Source of the DNA: Riptortus pedestris
Taxonomy: Eukaryota; Arthropoda; Insecta; Hemiptera; Alydidae
Length of the DNA: 64,000 bases
Direction: 5' to 3'
NCBI GenBank assembly: GCA_019009955.1
Contig: CM032229.1
Span: 76,491,001-76,555,000, forward strand
Under the pieces are notes generated by a model that did not search any database, had not been told where the DNA came from, and saw only the letters and a program-made list of their open reading frames with translations. Shown here one piece after another: positions 63,200-64,000 of this stretch. Made by a program: the position numbers and the translations under genes. The stretch's first letter is position 1; each line of letters starts with the position of its first letter.

Positions 63200-64000
63200 G
63201 TCAGTCACGCGGGGGTACGTAAACTAAGCAGATTTGCCACGTGAAGTTTAACAACAGATAAATCTACATACTGGTAGCACAACACCACCGTGAATATTAA
63301 GTGAATAAACGATAATAAGAAACCTCCAGACGGAAAGCATCTGAAATGTAAACAAACAGTTCTGCCAACTTCTTACCGGAAAGAAAAACAATTACTGTAA
63401 TATATCTGAATATAACGTATTAATTTAATTGAAAACTATTTACTATATCTAGTACTGTAATTTATAATGAATCAGAATCGTTTTTATTTCAATCAATCAA
63501 ATTCAAGTAGTCCAAAAACTTAAGGAGGGGGAGGGGTCACCAGAACATATTTGCATGTATTTCGTATAATAAATGTCTCTTGAAAACAATATTTGGCATT
63601 TAAGCTTCAAATGTCGTGGTTTATTACATAACCGAGTATTGTTTATGTAACATGAGTAAAAGTGGGGGTTTGCCGAAGGCGGAAAACTGAAAGTGCCAAT
63701 ATCTTGGTTAATATTCAAGATAGAGAATACACCATATAACAGTATTTATAGTGCATTTAATTTGTTATCAGATTGATTTTATACATTTTTTCGATCCGAC
63801 GTATAGTAACGGAGATATTTGGATATTTCAAAATTCTTCCCTTCTAAACCTCCTTTCCCAATGGTCCGATTTTAACCGTCAACGAACTTGATCTTTATTT
63901 TTGGTTAAAACGACTAAATATCGAGTTCGGTAACGATAAAAAAAAAAATTGCGACCGCTAGAGCGTTAACAGAAAAATATACATAATTTTGAACGGACCT
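63200..64000 (+). mobile_element. CAGATTTCCC-family element, copy H (runs off window)
   Basis: Left end GTCAGTCACGCGGGGG and TAAACTAAGCAGATTTGCC. The long-form module follows (ACATACTGGTAGCACAACAC, TCTAGTACTGTAATTTATAA), then the core, a C-rich block, ATCGAGTTCGGTAACGATAA, GCGACCGCTAGAGCGTTAAC and TTGAACGGACCT at the window edge. The TA tract is nearly absent. The right-end palindrome would lie about 120 bases beyond the window. Confidence 0.85.

Overview
This is an AT-rich animal (metazoan) sequence with no confidently recognisable host protein-coding gene. It reads as intergenic or intronic DNA filled with transposable elements. An arthropod is the best guess: there are short (TTAGG)-like tracts at 21499-21533 and 43691-43700, and mariner, Tc1, hAT, tRNA-derived SINE, Penelope-like and non-LTR remnants sit side by side. 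A parasitic copepod or an insect would both fit; I cannot name the species.

Layout. 1-6 kb: mostly unannotatable AT-rich DNA with one inverted-repeat element (1232-1511). 6.4-8.1 kb: two or three degenerate copies of a dispersed family, called here the 'CAGATTTCCC family', with internal (TA)n tracts. 8-13 kb: microsatellites. 13.0-14.5 kb: a CAGATTTCCC fragment, a SINE and a near-perfect palindromic element. 16.5-23.1 kb: two more CAGATTTCCC copies and a deleted hAT transposon with intact 8-bp target duplication (22516-23121). 25.5-29 kb: two CAGATTTCCC copies around a low-confidence promoter/first-exon candidate. 29.5-34 kb: an intact mariner (349-aa transposase), a 440-bp inverted-repeat element, and a broken Tc1-like transposon inserted into the 3' end of a non-LTR reverse-transcriptase gene. 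34-38.4 kb: two further CAGATTTCCC copies. 40-50 kb: SINEs and one partial CAGATTTCCC copy. 50.5-51.4 kb: a Penelope-like GIY-YIG remnant. 53-56 kb: a three-level nest (Tc1-like MITE inside a CAGATTTCCC element inside an inverted-repeat element). 60.5 kb: a perfect 30-bp hairpin. 63-64 kb: a SINE abutting another CAGATTTCCC copy that runs off the window.

Two systems merit attention. The first is the CAGATTTCCC family: at least 12 copies share a 5' hairpin, an AGCAGATTTCCC repeat that returns inverted in a 3' palindrome, and a (TA)n at one fixed internal site. This resembles Helentron-associated non-autonomous elements (HINE/DINE-1 type) and explains many of the (TA)n microsatellites here. The second is a set of about 13 short CTGANGA...stem...GAAA motifs lying in inverted-repeat elements and beside the GIY-YIG remnant, resembling the hammerhead-ribozyme motifs known from Penelope-like retroelements. 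Both inferences need alignment and folding to confirm. Boundaries of degenerate repeats are approximate.
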